Shown here: one piece after another, positions 24,418 through 33,064 of the stretch
Layout of the letters: every line of letters begins with the position of its first letter
How positions within the stretch are numbered: the first letter of the stretch is position 1
Source of the DNA: an uncultured Neglectibacter sp.
GTDB taxonomy: Bacteria > Bacillota > Clostridia > Oscillospirales > Acutalibacteraceae
Reading direction: 5' to 3'
DNA: 64,000 nt
Assembly (NCBI GenBank): GCA_937958185.1
Contig: CALFFN010000004.1
Span: 1-64,000 of the forward strand
The notes under the pieces: generated by a model
The model's database searches: none
Told to the model about the DNA's origin: nothing
Seen by the model: only the letters and a program-made list of their open reading frames with translations
Translations under genes and position numbers: made by a program

Positions 24418-24996
24418 TCAGCGAAAGACGGGCTGAAGCTGGCGCTTTTCCAGAGCCGCTTCCAGGCTTTCCCGGAGGAGGGAAAAATCGGCGACAAGGG
24501 AAAAGGGCTTTTTTACCGGGTCGTCCTGACTCATGGGGACAAAGAAAATATTTTTCGTGTTCATCAGCCGGGCAATGTTCGCGCCGGAAGCGCCCAGCGA
24601 ATCATTGCTTGCCACGCACAGCAGCACGGGAATGCCGATGCGCAGGGTGGATTTCACCGCCATGGTCACCGGGGTGTCGGTGATGCCCCCGGCGATTTTT
24701 GAGAGAGTGTTCCCGGTGCAGGGGCACACCACCATGGCGTCCACCATGCCCTTGGGTCCGATTGGCTCGGTCTCCACAATGGTGTGCAGCACCGAACGCC
24801 CGGTGATCTGCTCCGCTTCCGCGATGAAATCCACCGCCCTGCCGAACCGGGTATCCGTTTCATAGGCGTTCTGAGACATAATGGGCAGCAGGTCATACTC
24901 TTTTTGAAGTTCTGCCATCTGCTCCATTGACTTTCGCAGCGTGCAGAAGGAGCCGCACATGGCAAACCCCACCCTGCCCCGTTCGATCCTTTCCAT
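24418..24996 (-). CDS. dpaB: dipicolinate synthase subunit B
   Basis: This 192-residue flavoprotein-like subunit (SpoVFB) works with DpaA to oxidise dihydroxytetrahydrodipicolinate to dipicolinic acid in the mother cell. The motifs fit the flavoprotein fold: VGFAMCGSFCTLRKS, VVCPCTGNTLSKIAGGITDTPVTMA and LLCVASNDSLGASGANI. ATG 24996 has AAAGGA 8 bases upstream; the ATG 9 bases earlier overlaps it. It follows dpaA by 13 bases, forming the standard dpaAB operon, and is followed by a terminator. Confidence 0.95.
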   Translation of the reverse strand: MERIERGRVGFAMCGSFCTLRKSMEQMAELQKEYDLLPIMSQNAYETDTRFGRAVDFIAEAEQITGRSVLHTIVETEPIGPKGMVDAMVVCPCTGNTLSKIAGGITDTPVTMAVKSTLRIGIPVLLCVASNDSLGASGANIARLMNTKNIFFVPMSQDDPVKKPFSLVADFSLLRESLEAALEKRQLQPVFR

Positions 24997-25009
24997 GGGT
25001 ATCATCCTT

Positions 25010-25936
25010 TCATAAGCCGGATATCATATTGTAAATTGTTTCCTTAATCAGCTCTCCCGCCGCTCTGGGGGACATTCTGCCGGGAATGGACGGGGCGTTT
25101 TTCACCCGGAGCTTCAGCCGCTGCGCCGCCTCCAGATCCATGCCGCCGGGCTGGGAGGCAAGCTCGATCAGCAACGTATCCGGGCGCTGGCGGGAAAGTA
25201 TCTGGGCGGTGAGCACCCTGGCAGGGACGGTGTTGAATATCACATCATACGCGCCGTGGATCTCTTCATATTTCAGCGGCGCGCAGCCGATGGCGCGGAT
25301 CGCGGTCAGGTCCTCGGATTTCCTGGCGCAGCAGTCCACCTTTGCGCCCAGCCCCTTTAAGCCCATGCACAGCGCTTTGCCGATCCTGCCAAAGCCCGTC
25401 ACGAGACAGTGGGCGCCGTTTATTGCGCCCTCATATTCCTGGATTGCCACGCCCAGGGCGCCCTCCGCCGTCAAAAAGGCGTTGCCCACCATCAGCTCTT
25501 CTCTGGCGTAATAATCGTAGGTGCTGATGCCGCCCCACAGGGGGGAGGTTTGGAGAAGCTTTTCCATCATGCCGCCATAGACGGCTTTCCCGGCGCACTC
25601 GGCGGCAAAGCCGTCGTCCAGCGCAACGGTATACGCGGAAAGGGGCGTGTTCAGGGTCTTGCCGTCACGGGTGACGGGCAAAGGCAGAATGATAAGGTCG
25701 CTGCGGCGAAGCAGCTCCTCAGGAGGGACCTGTTCCAGCGAAAGCTGTTCCGGCGAAGGCGGCAACGGCGAGGGAGGTTCCAATGAAGGCTGTTCCAGTG
25801 AAGACTGTTCCAGCCCGTCCGCCCCTTTCTCATGCCCCAGACAGCTGATGCAGACCGGGTAGCCGTCTGCCGCGATAGAACGGGCAAGGTATATCTGCCG
25901 CCTGTCTCCACCCAAAATGCCGTACACACCGCTCAT
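25010..25936 (-). CDS. dpaA: dipicolinate synthase subunit A, with low-complexity insert
   Basis: The 308-residue Rossmann-fold dehydrogenase-like subunit (SpoVFA) has an N-terminal dinucleotide-like segment YGILGGDRRQIYLARSI, the central NAD(P) site CLVTGFGRIGKALCMGL and a C-terminal APSIPGRMSPRAAGELI. Between residues about 42 and 72 there is an extra Ser-Leu-Glu-Gln/Pro-rich stretch encoded by imperfect 15-base tandem repeats (25725-25815). I know of no such stretch in the family; it sits between the first strand-helix unit and LIILPLPV. The rest is colinear with the family, so the enzyme is probably functional. Confidence 0.93.
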   Translation of the reverse strand: MSGVYGILGGDRRQIYLARSIAADGYPVCISCLGHEKGADGLEQSSLEQPSLEPPSPLPPSPEQLSLEQVPPEELLRRSDLIILPLPVTRDGKTLNTPLSAYTVALDDGFAAECAGKAVYGGMMEKLLQTSPLWGGISTYDYYAREELMVGNAFLTAEGALGVAIQEYEGAINGAHCLVTGFGRIGKALCMGLKGLGAKVDCCARKSEDLTAIRAIGCAPLKYEEIHGAYDVIFNTVPARVLTAQILSRQRPDTLLIELASQPGGMDLEAAQRLKLRVKNAPSIPGRMSPRAAGELIKETIYNMISGL

Positions 25937-26150
25937 CTATCATCAAACCCTTTCCGGCTGGAAATACTGACAAAACCGCCTTTTCCTGCGGCTATTTCAT
26001 TTTATGGCGGCGGCTCCGGTTTTGTTCCCGGGAAAAAAGTCAGAGAAATTTTCGTTTTTTCCAAATAAGGTATTTATTTTATGAGCGTTTCGCAATATAA
26101 TAGATACCGAATGAAGATCAAAAGAATTTTCTCTGAGGGGAATCTGATTT

Positions 26151-27536
26151 ATGGATACAAAGCAAAACCTGCTGGATACTGTGAAAAAGCTGCATTTTGT
26201 GGGTATTGGCGGCTCTGGAATGTGCCCTATGGCGGAAATCCTCCACCACAAGGGCTACATTCTCACCGGCTCCGATATGAATGAATCCGACACGCTGGAG
26301 CGCATTCGCGGATACGGCATTCCCGTTTCCATGGGGCACCGCGCGGAGAACATCGGCGACGCCGAGGTGGTGGTCTACACCGCCGCCTGCAAAAGCGACA
26401 ACCCCGAGCTGGTAGCAGCCAGGGAAAAGGGCATTCCCACGCTGGAGCGTTCCGTCATGCTGGGTATCCTTACGGAAAAATTCCCGTTCTCCATTGCGGT
26501 GTCCGGCACCCACGGCAAAACTACCACCACGGGAATGCTGACCCAAATTTTGATGGAGGCGGGCAAGGACCCCAGCGCTATCATCGGCGGCAAGCTGCCG
26601 CTCATCGGCGGCAACGGCAGGGTGGGCAAAAGCGGCTGTATCGTCTGCGAAGCCTGTGAATATGTGGATACCTTTTTGCAGCTGCACCCCGCGGTCTCCG
26701 TGCTGCTGAATATCGACGCCGACCATCTGGACTACTTCAAAACCGTGGATAATATTGTAAAATCCTTCCATCAGTTTGCCACTCAAACCTCTCAAATGCT
26801 GGTGGTCAATGGCGACGACCAGCGGGTCATGAAAAGCGTTTCCGGGCTTTCCGGGCAGAAGATCGTGACCTTTGGGCGCAGCGACAAAAACGACTACTAC
26901 CCCGCCGAGCTGAACGAGGAAGACACCGCCTGCGAGGATTTCACCCTGATGTTCCGGGGAGAACGGCTGGGCAGGGTAAATCTGGCGGTCCCCGGGGAAC
27001 ACAACATGATGAACGCCATTGCCGCCGCCGCGGCTGCCCATTCCACGGGTGTTGACCCGGAAGCGATCTGCTCCGCGCTGGGGCATTTTACCGGGGTGCA
27101 CCGGCGGTTTGAGGTGCTGGGAAAATTTGGGGGCGTCACCGTGGCGGACGATTTCGCCCACCACCCCACGGAGCTGTCCGCCGTGCTTTCCTCCGCCATG
27201 CGCATGGGTTACCGGGAGGTCTGGGCGGTCTTCCAGCCCCACACCTATTCCCGTACTTACAATCTGCTGGAGGAATTTTCCAAGGCGCTGGCGATCCCGG
27301 ACCATCTGGTGATGACGGAGATCCTTGCCGTGCGGGAAAGCAACACTTACAACATTCATACCAGCGATCTGGCGGCGAAAATCCCCGGCAGCGTGTGGTT
27401 CAACAGCTTTGAGGAGATCGCCGATTATGTGATGGATCATGCCAAAAGCGGAGATTTGATCCTCACCCTGGGCGGCGGCGACATCTACAAATGCGCCAAC
27501 CTTATTGTGCAGAAATATCAGGCTGGGGAAAAATGA
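26151..27536 (+). CDS. murC: UDP-N-acetylmuramate-L-alanine ligase
   Basis: The 461-residue cytoplasmic Mur ligase adds L-Ala to UDP-MurNAc with ATP in peptidoglycan precursor synthesis. The N-terminal UDP-binding Rossmann domain carries FVGIGGSGMCPMAEIL. The ATP P-loop GTHGKTTTT is at 119-127, then NIDADHLDYF and the C-terminal DDFAHHPTEL. A G-rich site (AGGGG) precedes ATG 26151 by 10 bases. A TATAAT lies at 26096-26101, but I see no good -35. The stop overlaps the next start (ATGA), so the downstream small protein is co-translated. Confidence 0.96.
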   Translation: MDTKQNLLDTVKKLHFVGIGGSGMCPMAEILHHKGYILTGSDMNESDTLERIRGYGIPVSMGHRAENIGDAEVVVYTAACKSDNPELVAAREKGIPTLERSVMLGILTEKFPFSIAVSGTHGKTTTTGMLTQILMEAGKDPSAIIGGKLPLIGGNGRVGKSGCIVCEACEYVDTFLQLHPAVSVLLNIDADHLDYFKTVDNIVKSFHQFATQTSQMLVVNGDDQRVMKSVSGLSGQKIVTFGRSDKNDYYPAELNEEDTACEDFTLMFRGERLGRVNLAVPGEHNMMNAIAAAAAAHSTGVDPEAICSALGHFTGVHRRFEVLGKFGGVTVADDFAHHPTELSAVLSSAMRMGYREVWAVFQPHTYSRTYNLLEEFSKALAIPDHLVMTEILAVRESNTYNIHTSDLAAKIPGSVWFNSFEEIADYVMDHAKSGDLILTLGGGDIYKCANLIVQKYQAGEK

Positions 27537-27922
27537 TCACAGAAGACTACATTTTGAGAATGATCCGGGACATGGTAAAAATGGCGGCGCATCTTGCCGG
27601 GCTGGGCACCGACCCCCTCTCCGCCCCGCAGCTGCTGGAAATGCATTCCGTAGGGAAAACGCCCTCTCTGCCGGAGCAGCTGCAAAGCCTTGCCGACCGG
27701 GGAGAAATCAACCGGGCGGAAAACCTGCTGTTTGAGGAGCTGGATTTTTCCGACGCGAAGGATTTTTCCGCTGCCCTGGCGTTTTATCGGTACATCAATG
27801 AGTTTTCGGACGAAAAGCTTCTGGCGGCGGACTACTCCCGGGAAGAAATTTTGGAGGGGCTCCGGGACTGCGCCGTGAAATTCGGCATTGACGACACGCT
27901 GCTGGACGGGTTTCAAGGCTGA
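27533..27922 (+). CDS. DUF6483-like small cytosolic protein
   Basis: The 129-residue acidic, mostly helical protein begins MITEDYILRMIRDMVKM. It resembles an uncharacterised family (DUF6483) found in Oscillospirales; that identification is from memory of the N-terminus and is moderate. There are no cysteine or catalytic motifs and no membrane segment. Its ATG overlaps the murC stop by four bases (ATGA), so translation is coupled to murC, and both share the terminator at 27935. Function unknown. Confidence 0.8.
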   Translation: MITEDYILRMIRDMVKMAAHLAGLGTDPLSAPQLLEMHSVGKTPSLPEQLQSLADRGEINRAENLLFEELDFSDAKDFSAALAFYRYINEFSDEKLLAADYSREEILEGLRDCAVKFGIDDTLLDGFQG

Positions 27923-27934
27923 TAAAAGAGCATA

Positions 27935-27968
27935 AAAGAAGCGCAGGTTTTCCTGCGCTTCTTTTTAT
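27935..27968. terminator. bidirectional terminator between murC operon and acyltransferase
   Basis: AGAAGCGCAGG/CCTGCGCTTCT stem with T runs on both strands, serving two convergent units. Confidence 0.92.
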
Positions 27969-27975
27969 TTTAATT

Positions 27976-28786
27976 TTACCAATGAAAAATCTCTTCGGGG
28001 TTTTGAAAAATCTGATCCAGACGGTTGAGGAAAGGCGACAGATCGCTGAAATCCAATACGCGGTAGTCAAACGCCAGGCACATGGGTAGCACCTTGCGAA
28101 TCTCAATGGTCTTTTCCCCCGCTTCATTCACATACACGCCGGGCTTCTCCTGCAAGGCGGAAATGCCTACCGCAAACACCTGAGGGGGCAAAATCTCCAA
28201 CAGGCTGAACTTCCCGGGGCTTCTGCAAATGGCGCCGATGTTGGACACGGTCACTGTGCCGCTTTCAATATCGGCAGGAGAAAGCCCGCCCGCGGGATCA
28301 AAACTTTCAGAGGGACGAGCTGCTGCCAAAAACAAACAGTTAAAATCCGTTTGTTCCACTTTCCTACGAATGCCGTCGATCTGCCCGGCTATTTCCGCAA
28401 GGCTCTGCCTGCCGGCGTCATACACAGTCAGGGTGATCATTTTCCCGTCGGGCAACAGCCACGGTACCCCCAGATTGATGACGTCATTGGAGAAAACCTC
28501 GCCGCTGTGCTGCTGGGGGGGCATAAACAAATCTGGAATTCAAAACAGGAGCTTCTTTCAGAGCCAGAGCTATTGCTTTCAGCAGGACCGTATTCAGGCT
28601 CAAGGCAACTCCCTTTTCCCGCAGCTCCTGTTTCAACCGGGAAAACTGCTGGAAAAACTCCGTCGCGTCCGGCTCATAGGAATAAGCCACATGGGGAATT
28701 TCCTGCCACGCAGCATAGGTCTTGTATGCGACGAGCCGCCGTTGCAGATCTAACGGTTGACCGTTTGTTGCGCTGCGTTCTTCCAT
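27976..28786 (-). pseudogene. 2-oxoacid dehydrogenase E2-like acyltransferase, frameshifted
   Basis: Two adjacent frames together make one CAT-fold acyltransferase of the E2 catalytic-domain type. The first part (28484-28786) ends LLKAIALALKEAPVLNSRFVYAPP; the second (27976 to about 28530) continues QQHSGEVFSND and TVTVSNIG. The break is a run of seven C (minus strand, 28515-28521); six would restore a 269-residue protein. The family motif DHRxxDG is DYRVLDF here, so the catalytic His is Tyr. There is no lipoyl domain and no E1 or E3 genes nearby. A good AGGGGG site precedes ATG 28786. It may be a pseudogene, a phase-variable gene or an assembly error. Confidence 0.8.
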
Positions 28787-28833
28787 CAGCTTTCCCCCTT
28801 GGTTAGATTTGTCGAACATTCCTTTTTATCCAT

Positions 28834-29859
28834 TTATCCATATGACACCAGCGGGTTCATCTTGCCGTGGGTGTGCCCGTCTATCTTGTCGATATACTTG
28901 ATGGCTTTTCCGGCGCCCAGCACCACGCAGTCCTCGGGATTTTCAAAGGTGACTACAGGAATTTTCGTTTTCTTGGAAAGCAGCGTGGAGAAGCCGTAAA
29001 GATTGGCGGAACCGCCGGTGAGATAAATGCCGTCGGTAAAGATATCCGCCAGCAGCTCCGGGGGAGTTTCCTCCAGCGTTGCCTGAACGGTCTTGATAAT
29101 GGCGATGGACGGCTCGATGAGCGCCTCAATCATTTCATCGGAATTCATCACTGTGGATTCCGGCAAGCCGTTCATGGCGTTCCTGCCCTTCAAGGTAAAG
29201 GTGAGCAGCTTTTTCCGGGGATAGGCGCAGCCGATGGCAATTTTCGCTTCCTCCGCCATGCGGTCGCCGATGACCAGATTGAACTTCCGGCGGACGTATT
29301 TGATGATGGCGTCGTTAAAATCATCGCCGGCGGTATGAATGGAGTTGGCAATAGCGATACCGTTTAAGGAAATGACCGCCATGTCGGTGGTGCCCTGCCC
29401 GATATCCACGATCATGGTGCCGTGGGGCACGGCAATGTCCACGCCAGCGCCAATGGCGGCAGCCACAGGCTCTTCGATCAGGCATACCTTGCGCACCCCT
29501 GCCGCGCCGATGGCGTCCACAACGGCGCGCTTTTCCACCTCCGTCAGCCCGCAGGGGACGCTGACCACCACCCGGGGCATGAACACCCTGCTGCTGCTGA
29601 TTTTTTTCAAATAATAGCTGATGAGGTGCTCCGCCATGGACAAATCGGAGATCACGCCGTTGCTCAGCGGGCGGGCAACGGTGATCCTGTCCGATGTGCG
29701 CCCCAGCATATCGTAGGCTTCTGAGCCAATGGCGATCACTTCATCTGTATAATTATCTACGGCAATAATGGAGGGCTCGCTCAAAACGATTCCCTTGCCG
29801 TCCAGGTAGACCTTGAATTTTGAGGTTCCAAGATCAATGGCGAGATCATTTCCAATCAT
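28834..29859 (-). CDS. MreB/Mbl-type rod-shape actin homologue
   Basis: The 341-residue actin-like ATPase has phosphate-1 LAIDLGTSKFKVYL, phosphate-2 MIVDIGQGTTDMAVISL and adenosine-motif IYLTGGSANLYG, all present. RVVVSVPCGLTEVEKRAV is the interdomain stretch. Proteins of this family form membrane-associated filaments that direct lateral wall synthesis. GTSKFKVYL, with K instead of the usual N/T, and FKV resemble Mbl/MreBH-like paralogues more than the mreBCD-operon copy, and no mreC/mreD follow. The start at 29859 fits a GGGCAGG site and leaves a normal N-terminus. Promoter at 29892-29920. Confidence 0.92.
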   Translation of the reverse strand: MIGNDLAIDLGTSKFKVYLDGKGIVLSEPSIIAVDNYTDEVIAIGSEAYDMLGRTSDRITVARPLSNGVISDLSMAEHLISYYLKKISSSRVFMPRVVVSVPCGLTEVEKRAVVDAIGAAGVRKVCLIEEPVAAAIGAGVDIAVPHGTMIVDIGQGTTDMAVISLNGIAIANSIHTAGDDFNDAIIKYVRRKFNLVIGDRMAEEAKIAIGCAYPRKKLLTFTLKGRNAMNGLPESTVMNSDEMIEALIEPSIAIIKTVQATLEETPPELLADIFTDGIYLTGGSANLYGFSTLLSKKTKIPVVTFENPEDCVVLGAGKAIKYIDKIDGHTHGKMNPLVSYG

Positions 29860-29891
29860 GATGCTATACCTGCCCATTCTATAATGTGAAT

Positions 29892-29920
29892 AGTATAGCA
29901 TAATTCCGCGGTAAATGCAA
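29892..29920 (-). promoter_or_regulatory. promoter of the mreB-like gene
   Basis: TTGCAT (29915-29920) and TATACT (29892-29897), 17-base spacer, minus strand. Confidence 0.7.
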
Positions 29921-29934
29921 GGGGCGGTGGATTT

Positions 29935-31116
29935 CTATTCCCTGTTAGATATTGGATTTCTTCCGGCAGCCAGAGTGCGGTTGAGCAGCTCTGTCATACA
30001 GAGCATCAGCACGGCAAACAGCAACAGGTAATATGGATACAGCCCCACGCTGATATGCTGCGCCAAAAGCCCGAACAGAGGGGGCATCAGGGTGCTGCCG
30101 CAATAAGCGCTTGCCATCTGAATGCCCACCAGCGCCTGAGAATTTTCCCTGCCGAAGCTGGTGGGTGTGGCATGGATAATGCAGGGATACACCGGGGCGG
30201 CGCCAAGCCCGATCACCAGCAGCCCGGCAAGAGAAAGGGCATTTATCGGCAGCGCCACCAGGACCACACCGGCAAGCATGACAAAAATGCCTGCCCGGAT
30301 CATTGCCCTGTCGCCGAAGCGGTCTGCAATAAAGCCGTTTAAGAACCGTCCGGCAGTTTCCCCCAGGTAGAACAGCGCCGTAAACCGGGCGGCGACCGTG
30401 GGGTCTATCCCCCGCGCGCCCACCAGATAGCTGCTCGCCCACAGCCCGGCGGTGCTTTCCAGGGCACAGAACCCAAAAAACGCCAGCAGCACAAAGGGCA
30501 CGCCGGGAATTTTTACCGCCCGGGTCAGGGGGACTTCCGAAAAGACTTCCGCTTCCCCGGCAGGGCTGGATTTTTTCTTCCAGAGCGGGAGAGAAAGGAA
30601 CAGCACGGCGGTAAGCGCCGCCTGCAAAATGGAGACCGTGCGGTAGCCTGTCTGCCAGCCCAACTGGTGGGACAGGCTGGCGCTCATGATATACGGGCTG
30701 ATCGTCACCCCCACGCCCCAGAAGGCGTGGAGCCAGCTCATGTGCCGGGAGGAATAGTGAAGCGCCACAAAATTATTCAGCGCGGCGTCCACCGCCCCCG
30801 CGCCCAGCCCATAAGGGACAGCCCACAGGCAGAGCTGGTAAAATTTACTGGAAATGGAAAAGCCAAAGAGCGCCGCTGCCGTCATGCCCACGCTGACGGC
30901 GGTGACAAGCCCTGTGCCCAGCTTCCGAATAACCTTTTCGGAAAGCAGGCTGGAAACAATGGTGCCGCCGGCGATGATCATGGAGACGATCCCCGCGTAG
31001 GAGAGGGGCGCGCCCAGCTCCAGCCGCATGGCAGGCCACGCCGAGCCCAGCAGGGAATCCGGCAGCCCCAGGCTGATAAAGGCAAGATATATGATGGCTA
31101 ACAGCAAAGAAACCAT
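29935..31116 (-). CDS. MFS transporter
   Basis: The 393-residue protein has about 12 membrane segments. The N-terminal FISLGLPDSLLGSAWPAMRLELG and the central loop with PLWKKKSS are typical of the major facilitator superfamily, and RFLNGFIADRFGDRAMIRAG is the repeat of the MFS loop motif. The nearest subgroup by feel is the FucP/YbjJ-like sugar-type MFS group; the substrate is unknown. It lies 66 bases downstream of the isomerase/epimerase gene on the same strand, so the transporter and isomerase probably form a sugar-use operon under the divergent AraC regulator. Confidence 0.88.
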   Translation of the reverse strand: MVSLLLAIIYLAFISLGLPDSLLGSAWPAMRLELGAPLSYAGIVSMIIAGGTIVSSLLSEKVIRKLGTGLVTAVSVGMTAAALFGFSISSKFYQLCLWAVPYGLGAGAVDAALNNFVALHYSSRHMSWLHAFWGVGVTISPYIMSASLSHQLGWQTGYRTVSILQAALTAVLFLSLPLWKKKSSPAGEAEVFSEVPLTRAVKIPGVPFVLLAFFGFCALESTAGLWASSYLVGARGIDPTVAARFTALFYLGETAGRFLNGFIADRFGDRAMIRAGIFVMLAGVVLVALPINALSLAGLLVIGLGAAPVYPCIIHATPTSFGRENSQALVGIQMASAYCGSTLMPPLFGLLAQHISVGLYPYYLLLFAVLMLCMTELLNRTLAAGRNPISNRE

Positions 31117-31182
31117 TGCAAAACACGTCCTTCTTGAAAGATCGTAAGAACAAAAGCTGTGGAAGATTTCCGGGGAAAACCG

Positions 31183-31941
31183 TTACAATTCCAAGGCGGA
31201 AAGATAGCGGCAGCTGGCAGCGGCGCAATCGAAAGCGTCCCTGTCCCACTGCTCCTGCTCGGCAAAAATATAGGCTGTCCCCGCTTTTTTGCAGGCGGCC
31301 GCAAGAGATTCCCAATCTGTTTCCCCCTCGCCCAGGGGCTTGAGCTGAGCCCGTCCGTCAGGCAGCAAAACACGCTCCTTAAAATGCACCAGGTCCACCC
31401 TGCCGGAAAACTTTTCCAGCACCTGATAGGGAGTTACTCCGCTGCCAAAGGAGCTGCTCACACAAAAGGTCAGCTGCGTTTCCGGCGGCAGGCTGCTCAA
31501 AAGGCGCTCATAAACCGGAACGCCCTCCAAAGCCTGAAAGTCCGGTCCGATCGGGTGAAAGCTGACGGTCAGCCCCGCCTCCCGCGCCTGCTTTTGCACG
31601 GTCAGAAGACTTTCGGCATACTTCTCGATCTCTTCTATGGAAGTTAAAAATCCCGGCCATTTGGCAAAGCTGAGGTAACGGCAGCCGCAAGCTGCCGCCC
31701 TTTCAATCGCCCGCTCCGGCTCCCGCCGGAACCCCACCGGGAAATCCTCCTGGAGCGCCACGCATTCCAGACCGTTATCCCGCAGTGCCGCAGCTATGAC
31801 GGGATCGGGGATTTCGTAGGACGCCCCCTGAAGCTGGACAATTTCGTAACCGATGGAAGCTACCCTTTGAAGTGTTTCCCGAAGCTCCTTCTCCGTTTGA
31901 AGATATGGCGCGAGGCTGGACAGTTGATACCCAAATTTCAC
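31183..31941 (-). CDS. sugar phosphate isomerase/epimerase
   Basis: The 252-residue TIM-barrel protein of the AP-endonuclease-2 superfamily shows MKFGYQLSSL, YEIVQLQGASYEI (first strand-helix), LTVSFHPIGPDF, LTFCVSSSFGSG and VDLVHFKERVL. It is only distantly similar to the isomerase at 13941. Metal ligands are less obvious in its middle: CVSSSFG replaces the usual D-x-G-H, so activity could be altered. It starts at GTG 31941 after AAAGGGG. It is the first gene of a likely operon with the MFS transporter and divergent from the AraC regulator. Confidence 0.85.
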   Translation of the reverse strand: MKFGYQLSSLAPYLQTEKELRETLQRVASIGYEIVQLQGASYEIPDPVIAAALRDNGLECVALQEDFPVGFRREPERAIERAAACGCRYLSFAKWPGFLTSIEEIEKYAESLLTVQKQAREAGLTVSFHPIGPDFQALEGVPVYERLLSSLPPETQLTFCVSSSFGSGVTPYQVLEKFSGRVDLVHFKERVLLPDGRAQLKPLGEGETDWESLAAACKKAGTAYIFAEQEQWDRDAFDCAAASCRYLSALEL

Positions 31942-31996
31942 TTTTATGACCCCTTTCTTTTCTCTGCGAGCTTCCCTGTGCAGATTTTTTCCGCTC

Positions 31997-32024
31997 TTGA
32001 CCGGGAGAAAAACCCGAGTATAAT
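31997..32024 (+). promoter_or_regulatory. promoter of the AraC-family regulator
   Basis: TTGACC (31997-32002) and TATAAT (32019-32024) with a 16-base spacer. It overlaps face to face with a TATAAT on the other strand (32023-32028) serving the isomerase-transporter operon, which has no recognisable -35. Confidence 0.65.
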
Positions 32025-32047
32025 TATATTTCCGGGAACCAGCAGCG

Positions 32048-32082
32048 TTCTATAACAATATAGCAAAATTCTATAACAATAT
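32048..32082. promoter_or_regulatory. 21-bp phased direct repeat, probable AraC-regulator operator
   Basis: TTCTATAACAATAT occurs at 32048-32061 and again, identically, at 32069-32082. The 21-base period is two helical turns. The nearer copy covers the position of the missing -35 box of the divergent isomerase promoter, the usual place for an AraC-type activator. Confidence 0.75.
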
Positions 32083-32101
32083 TTTGAAAGGAAGAAGCGC
32101 T

Positions 32102-32992
32102 GTGGAAATTTATCGCAGAAATGATCTTTCGGAAATATTTTTCTATCAAACCGCTGATTTCCCCATGCTGGTGGAAACCGGGAAAATGCCCCAGTATCCG
32201 AACCACACCGCGCTGAGCCACTGGCATGACGATGTGGAGTTTTCCCTGATCCTGTCAGGCGGCATGCGCTACAGCGTAAACGGACAGACCTTTTCCCTGA
32301 AACCGGGGGAAGGTATCTTCATTAACAGCCGGCAGCTGCACAGTCATTTCTCCCCTCCCGAAGAGGACTGCGAATATCTCTGCGTGCTGCTCCACCCCAC
32401 CCTGCTTTGCAGCTCGCCCTATATCGAGCGCACCTTTGTGGCGCCGATTTTGTCAAACCCGGGCTTTCCCTATTATCTGCTCCGCGAAGAAATCCCCTGG
32501 GCGGCACGGGTGCTCCGGCAGCTTCAGGAAATCTATGGGCACCGGCAGGAAAAGACGGCGGCGCTGACGGCACAAAGCGCCTTTTTCGCACTTTGGAAAG
32601 AGCTGTACGAGAATGCTCCTTTGCCCGACGAAATGCCGCACAGGAGCAGCCAGCACCTGACCGCCCTGAAGGACATGGTCACCTATCTGCAAAAGCACTA
32701 TCGCGAAAAGGTGACGCTTTCTGATATTGCCGCTGCCGGAAACGTCAGCAAGACTACCTGCTGCCATATTTTCGAGACTTACTGCAACCTGAGCCCCGTC
32801 GCCTACCTCATCGAATTTCGTCTGAGAAAGGGGTTGGAGCTGCTGCGGGGCACCGACATGACCGTGACGGAAATTTGCTACGAGGTGGGATTTTCCGGGG
32901 CGAGCTATTTCAGCGAGAGCTTCCGAAAAGCCTTTGGGCACAGCCCCACGGAATATCGAAGCAAAGAACGGAAATCTGAAATATCGCTATAG
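32102..32992 (+). CDS. AraC-family transcriptional regulator
   Basis: The 296-residue regulator has an N-terminal cupin-like sensor domain at about 45-110 (ALSHWHDDVEFSLILSGGMRYSVNG, FSLKPGEGIFINSRQLHSH). A C-terminal pair of helix-turn-helix motifs lies at about 195-290 (VTLSDIAAAGNVSKTTCCHIF and MTVTEICYEVGFSGASYFSESFRKAFGHSPTEYR). The start is GTG 32102, with AAAGGAAG about 8 bases upstream; an in-frame TTG at 32084 overlaps that site. Divergent from the isomerase-MFS operon and next to a phased direct repeat, it most likely activates that operon in response to a sugar-related ligand. Confidence 0.92.
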   Translation: MEIYRRNDLSEIFFYQTADFPMLVETGKMPQYPNHTALSHWHDDVEFSLILSGGMRYSVNGQTFSLKPGEGIFINSRQLHSHFSPPEEDCEYLCVLLHPTLLCSSPYIERTFVAPILSNPGFPYYLLREEIPWAARVLRQLQEIYGHRQEKTAALTAQSAFFALWKELYENAPLPDEMPHRSSQHLTALKDMVTYLQKHYREKVTLSDIAAAGNVSKTTCCHIFETYCNLSPVAYLIEFRLRKGLELLRGTDMTVTEICYEVGFSGASYFSESFRKAFGHSPTEYRSKERKSEISL

Positions 32993-33064
32993 ATTATTGA
33001 AAAATTTTGAAAGACTTTCCCTGTTTTCCGGCTTATACTGATAGTCAGGAAAGGAGGGGACGCT

